Positions 5,054 through 7,357 of a stretch of 7,357 nucleotides of DNA are shown piece after piece. Each line of letters starts with the position of its first letter. Positions within the stretch are counted from its first letter, which is position 1. Source of the DNA: Acidobacteriaceae bacterium (lineage in GTDB: Bacteria > Acidobacteriota > Terriglobia > Terriglobales > Acidobacteriaceae); the NCBI GenBank assembly GCA_003135315.1, contig PLBD01000365.1, positions 1 to 7,357 of the forward strand, in the 5' to 3' direction. The translations under genes were made by a program, and so were the position numbers. The notes beneath the pieces are model-generated. The model was not told where the DNA came from. It was given only the letters and a program-made list of their open reading frames with translations, and did no database searches.

Positions 5054-7159
5054 CTACTCTTCCTCTTCCACCTCTTCGCCGCGCTCGGCCTTGGCGGCGA
5101 TGATGATTTTCTCCTGCTGCGCCTGCGGGACCACGTCGTAGTGATGCATTTCCATGGCGAAGCTGCCGCGGCCCTGGGTCATCGAGGTGAGATCGGTGCC
5201 GTAGGTCAGCATTTCGGCCATGGGCACTTCGGCCTTGACCACAGTTTTGCCGGCCTTATTGTCCATGCCCTGGATGCGGCCGCGACGGCTGTTGAGGTCG
5301 CCCATGATGGAGCCGGCAAACTCGTCGGGAATGGTGATCTCGACGTTCATAACCGGTTCCAGAATTGTCGGCTTGGCCTGCTCCATGGCTTTGCGGAAGG
5401 CGATGCGGCCTGCGGTCTTGAACGACAGTTCGTTGGAATCGACATCGTGATACGAGCCGTCGTAGAGGATGACCCTGAAGTCCACTACCGGGAATCCGGC
5501 CAGGAAGCCGCGCTGCGCCGCTTCCACAATGCCCTTCTCGACCGCGGGAATGTAGTTCCGGGGAATCGAGCCGCCGAAGATTTCGTTGACGAACTCGAAG
5601 TTGCCGCCGCGGGGCAGCGGCTCCATCTTGATTTTGCAGTCGCCGAACTGACCGTGACCGCCGCTCTGCTTTTTGTGACGGCCCTGCACGTCGGCGCGGC
5701 CGCGAATGGTCTCGCGATACGGAACCTTCGGCGCTTTCAAGTTGACTTCGGTGTGATAACGGTTCTTCAGCTTCGACACGACCACTTCAATGTGCTGCTG
5801 GCCGGTGCCCGCGATGAGGAACTCTTTGGTCTGCGGATCGCGGAAGAAGCGCAGCATGGCATCTTCTTCCATCAGCTTGTGGATGCCGTTGCTCAGCTTG
5901 TCTTCATCGGCGCGTGTCTTCGGCTCGATGGCGAAGGTGATGGCCGGCTCGGCGAAAGTGACCTGGGGATACTGGATGGGCGAGGCTTTGTCGCCCAGCG
6001 TGTCGCCGGTTAGCGTCTCTCTTAGCTTTGCGACCGCACCGATGTCGCCGGCGTGCAGTTCGTTCACGGGAATGGCCGTCTTGCCCTGCATGCAGGAGAT
6101 GTGCGCGAACTTCTCGGCCGTGCTGCGGGTGAAGTTCTGCAGCGTGGCATCGTTCTTCAGCACGCCCGAGTACACCTTGAAGAACGAGATACGTCCGGCG
6201 AAAGGATCGCTGATGGTCTTGAAGACGAAGATGGAGAGCGGCTCGGAGTCGCTGACCTTGCGGGTGGCGGGCTCGCCGTTGTTGGGCGTGGGAGCGGCGC
6301 TGACCGTGCCGCGCTCGGCGGCGGTGGGCATGTAGTTCACGATGAAGTCGAGCACTTCATCGGTGCCGATGTTGCCCAAGCCGGAGGCGAAGAGCACGGG
6401 AAAGATTTTGTCCTCGCGAATGGCATTGTGCAGGCCGCCGACAATGTGCTCCTCGGCGATGGTGCCTTTGTCGAAGAACTCTTCCATCAGCGCGTCGTCG
6501 CCTTCGGCCACCAGTTCCACCAGCCGCTCGTGCGCGGCCTTGGCCTGCTCGGCAAGACTGTCGGGAATAGGGCCAACCTTCGATCTGCCATTGCCGCCCA
6601 TCTCATAGGTGTAAGCCTGCATATTTACCAGATCGACCACGCCGGTGAAGCTTTTCTCGGAGCCGATGGGCAACTGCACCGGAACCACGGTGCGTCCGAA
6701 GGCCGAGGTCAGCGACTCCATCACGCGATTGAAGTCGGCGCGCTCGCGGTCCATGCGGGTGCAAACGATGACGCGCGGCAGCAGCAGCTTGTCGCAGTAA
6801 TTCCAGATGCGCTCGGTCACCACTTCCACGCCGCTGACTGCGTCTACCACCACCAGACCGGCTTCCACGGCGGGCAGGGACATCTCGGCTTCGTGAATGA
6901 ACATGTTGAAGCCCGGCGTGTCGATGAGGTTGATCTTGGTCTTGCCCCACTCGACCACGGCAGTCGCCGCGGAAAGCGACATGGAGCGCGCAATCTCTTC
7001 TTCTTCGTAATCGGTGGTGGTGTTGCCTTCATCCACGCGGCCCAGCCGCTGAGTTGAGCCGGCGGTGAACAGCATGGCCGAGGTAAGCGAAGTCTTGCCC
7101 GAATGGGAATGCCCAAGCAGGGCGACGTTGCGAATGTTTGCGCCTTCGTAATTCTTCAC
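5054..7159 (-). CDS. Elongation factor G-like translational GTPase (EF-G paralogue), 701 aa
   Basis: The length and five-domain order match EF-G: GTPase domain (~10-285), domain II (~306-395), III (~402-475), IV (~478-600) and V (~600-690). Visible motifs are the P-loop GHSHSGKT (16-23), switch I with RSMSL (58-62) for the usual RGITI, DTPGF (80-84) for DTPGH, and TRMD (134-137) for NKMD. The domain IV tip QSGGHGQFG (498-506) and the domain V stretch IMGDLNSRRGRI (618-629) are well kept. The divergent G motifs and GRVDEGNTTTD (40-50) place it with the EF-G-like/EF-G2 paralogues and not with the canonical factor of the str operon; no rpsL, rpsG or tuf gene is nearby. Ribosome binding is expected from domains III-V. 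Whether it drives translocation, recycling or a stress-related step is unknown. The C-terminus is acidic (EEVEEEE). The GTG start at 7159 follows AAGGAG by 6 nt. Confidence 0.88.
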   Translation of the reverse strand: MKNYEGANIRNVALLGHSHSGKTSLTSAMLFTAGSTQRLGRVDEGNTTTDYEEEEIARSMSLSAATAVVEWGKTKINLIDTPGFNMFIHEAEMSLPAVEAGLVVVDAVSGVEVVTERIWNYCDKLLLPRVIVCTRMDRERADFNRVMESLTSAFGRTVVPVQLPIGSEKSFTGVVDLVNMQAYTYEMGGNGRSKVGPIPDSLAEQAKAAHERLVELVAEGDDALMEEFFDKGTIAEEHIVGGLHNAIREDKIFPVLFASGLGNIGTDEVLDFIVNYMPTAAERGTVSAAPTPNNGEPATRKVSDSEPLSIFVFKTISDPFAGRISFFKVYSGVLKNDATLQNFTRSTAEKFAHISCMQGKTAIPVNELHAGDIGAVAKLRETLTGDTLGDKASPIQYPQVTFAEPAITFAIEPKTRADEDKLSNGIHKLMEEDAMLRFFRDPQTKEFLIAGTGQQHIEVVVSKLKNRYHTEVNLKAPKVPYRETIRGRADVQGRHKKQSGGHGQFGDCKIKMEPLPRGGNFEFVNEIFGGSIPRNYIPAVEKGIVEAAQRGFLAGFPVVDFRVILYDGSYHDVDSNELSFKTAGRIAFRKAMEQAKPTILEPVMNVEITIPDEFAGSIMGDLNSRRGRIQGMDNKAGKTVVKAEVPMAEMLTYGTDLTSMTQGRGSFAMEMHHYDVVPQAQQEKIIIAAKAERGEEVEEEE

Positions 7160-7165
7160 GTAGGA

Positions 7166-7171
7166 CTCCTT
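7166..7171 (-). promoter_or_regulatory. Shine-Dalgarno AAGGAG deciding the GTG start of the EF-G-like gene
   Basis: AAGGAG is followed by a 6-nt spacer and GTG at 7159. The resulting N-terminus (VKNYEGANIRNVALLGH, initiator read as Met) matches the usual short leader before the P-loop. The alternative in-frame GTG at 7225 lies inside the GCACGCC hairpin repeat and would add 22 residues with no family resemblance that I can see. Confidence 0.75.
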
Positions 7172-7221
7172 GTATGTAAGACTTGGAGCAGCTTCGCGGG
7201 CGTCATATTGGAATGGGTGGA

Positions 7222-7355
7222 GCACGCCCTTCAGGCGTGCATTGTCCCGCGGTATTTGGAATCGCGCTTTAGCGCCTGAGGTAATGCTTGCCCCTTACCT
7301 CAGCGGCTCAAGCCGATTTCCTCTTCAAGTCATAGCTGCACCGCTAAAGCGGTGC
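7222..7355. repeat. Cluster of five intergenic palindromes upstream of the EF-G-like gene
   Basis: In order these are: GCACGCC-CTTCA-GGCGTGC (7222-7240); GCGC-TTTA-GCGC (7264-7275); CTGAGGTAA-N10-TTACCTCAG (7276-7303, perfect 9-bp arms); CGGC-TCAA-GCCG (7304-7315); and GCACCGC-TAAA-GCGGTGC (7338-7355). The segment 7298-7315 repeats 1427-1444 at 17/18 bases. The CTAAAG/CTTTAG/CTCAAG/CTTCAG loop cores are shared with the element at 1427-1483, so both belong to one repeat family. The cluster reaches almost to the right edge and may continue beyond it. The promoter of the EF-G-like gene must lie within or beside it; I could not pick a convincing -35/-10 pair. Confidence 0.7.
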
Positions 7356-7357
7356 TC

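Noticed and set aside
5141..7057. Long plus-strand open frames (290 and 334 codons) opposite the EF-G-like gene.
   Set aside because: They lie in the frame exactly complementary to the sense codons. Stops there arise only where the sense gene uses TTA, CTA or TCA, which are rare in GC-rich genes; the single break at 6011-6013 is a CTA Leu codon. The proteins have no recognisable domain, and the sense strand is clearly EF-G-like.
7160..7225. N-terminal extension of the EF-G-like protein from a GTG at 7225.
   Set aside because: The GTG falls inside the GCACGCC hairpin repeat and lacks a ribosome site, whereas the GTG at 7159 has AAGGAG at ideal spacing.

Overview
The window is GC-rich bacterial chromosome, most likely from an Acidobacteriota (Terriglobia-like) genome. 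This is inferred from three things: the large secreted Asp-box/sortilin-type propeller protein, the particular EF-G-like paralogue, and GC-rich palindromic repeats in the spacers. No rRNA or other marker fixes the taxon, and the assignment rests on recalled family features, not on a search.

All four supported genes lie on the minus strand. In transcription order (right to left) they are: an elongation factor G-like GTPase (7159-5054); a ~1080-residue secreted Asp-box/sortilin-type beta-propeller protein (4758-1522); a small FUSC-family membrane protein (1312-734); and the N-terminal part of a secreted YVTN/lactonase-like beta-propeller protein (from 399, running off the left edge). The spacers are long (about 295, 209 and 334 bp), so the genes are probably separate transcription units. 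I see no common pathway: one cytosolic translation-type GTPase, one inner-membrane putative transporter, and two exported propeller proteins.

The spacers hold most of what gene annotation does not explain. Those at 1427-1483, 4807-4985 and 7222-7355 carry clusters of short GC-rich palindromes with 4-5 nt loops. One 18-bp unit occurs twice (17/18 identical) about 5.9 kb apart. The middle spacer holds a possible three-arm fold plus direct repeats. The spacer before the left-edge gene has short direct repeats that could be operator sites. No tRNA, rRNA, CRISPR, insertion sequence or convincing intrinsic terminator was seen.

Start sites were revised from Shine-Dalgarno evidence. The EF-G-like gene starts at the GTG at 7159, not at an upstream GTG lying inside a hairpin repeat. 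The sortilin-type gene starts at the ATG at 4758, not the TTG just before it. The most distinctive protein-level observation is the EF-G-like protein's altered GTPase motifs: TRMD for NKMD, DTPGF for DTPGH, and RSMSL for RGITI. Otherwise this is an ordinary housekeeping/envelope region, and I found no convincing multi-gene novel system.
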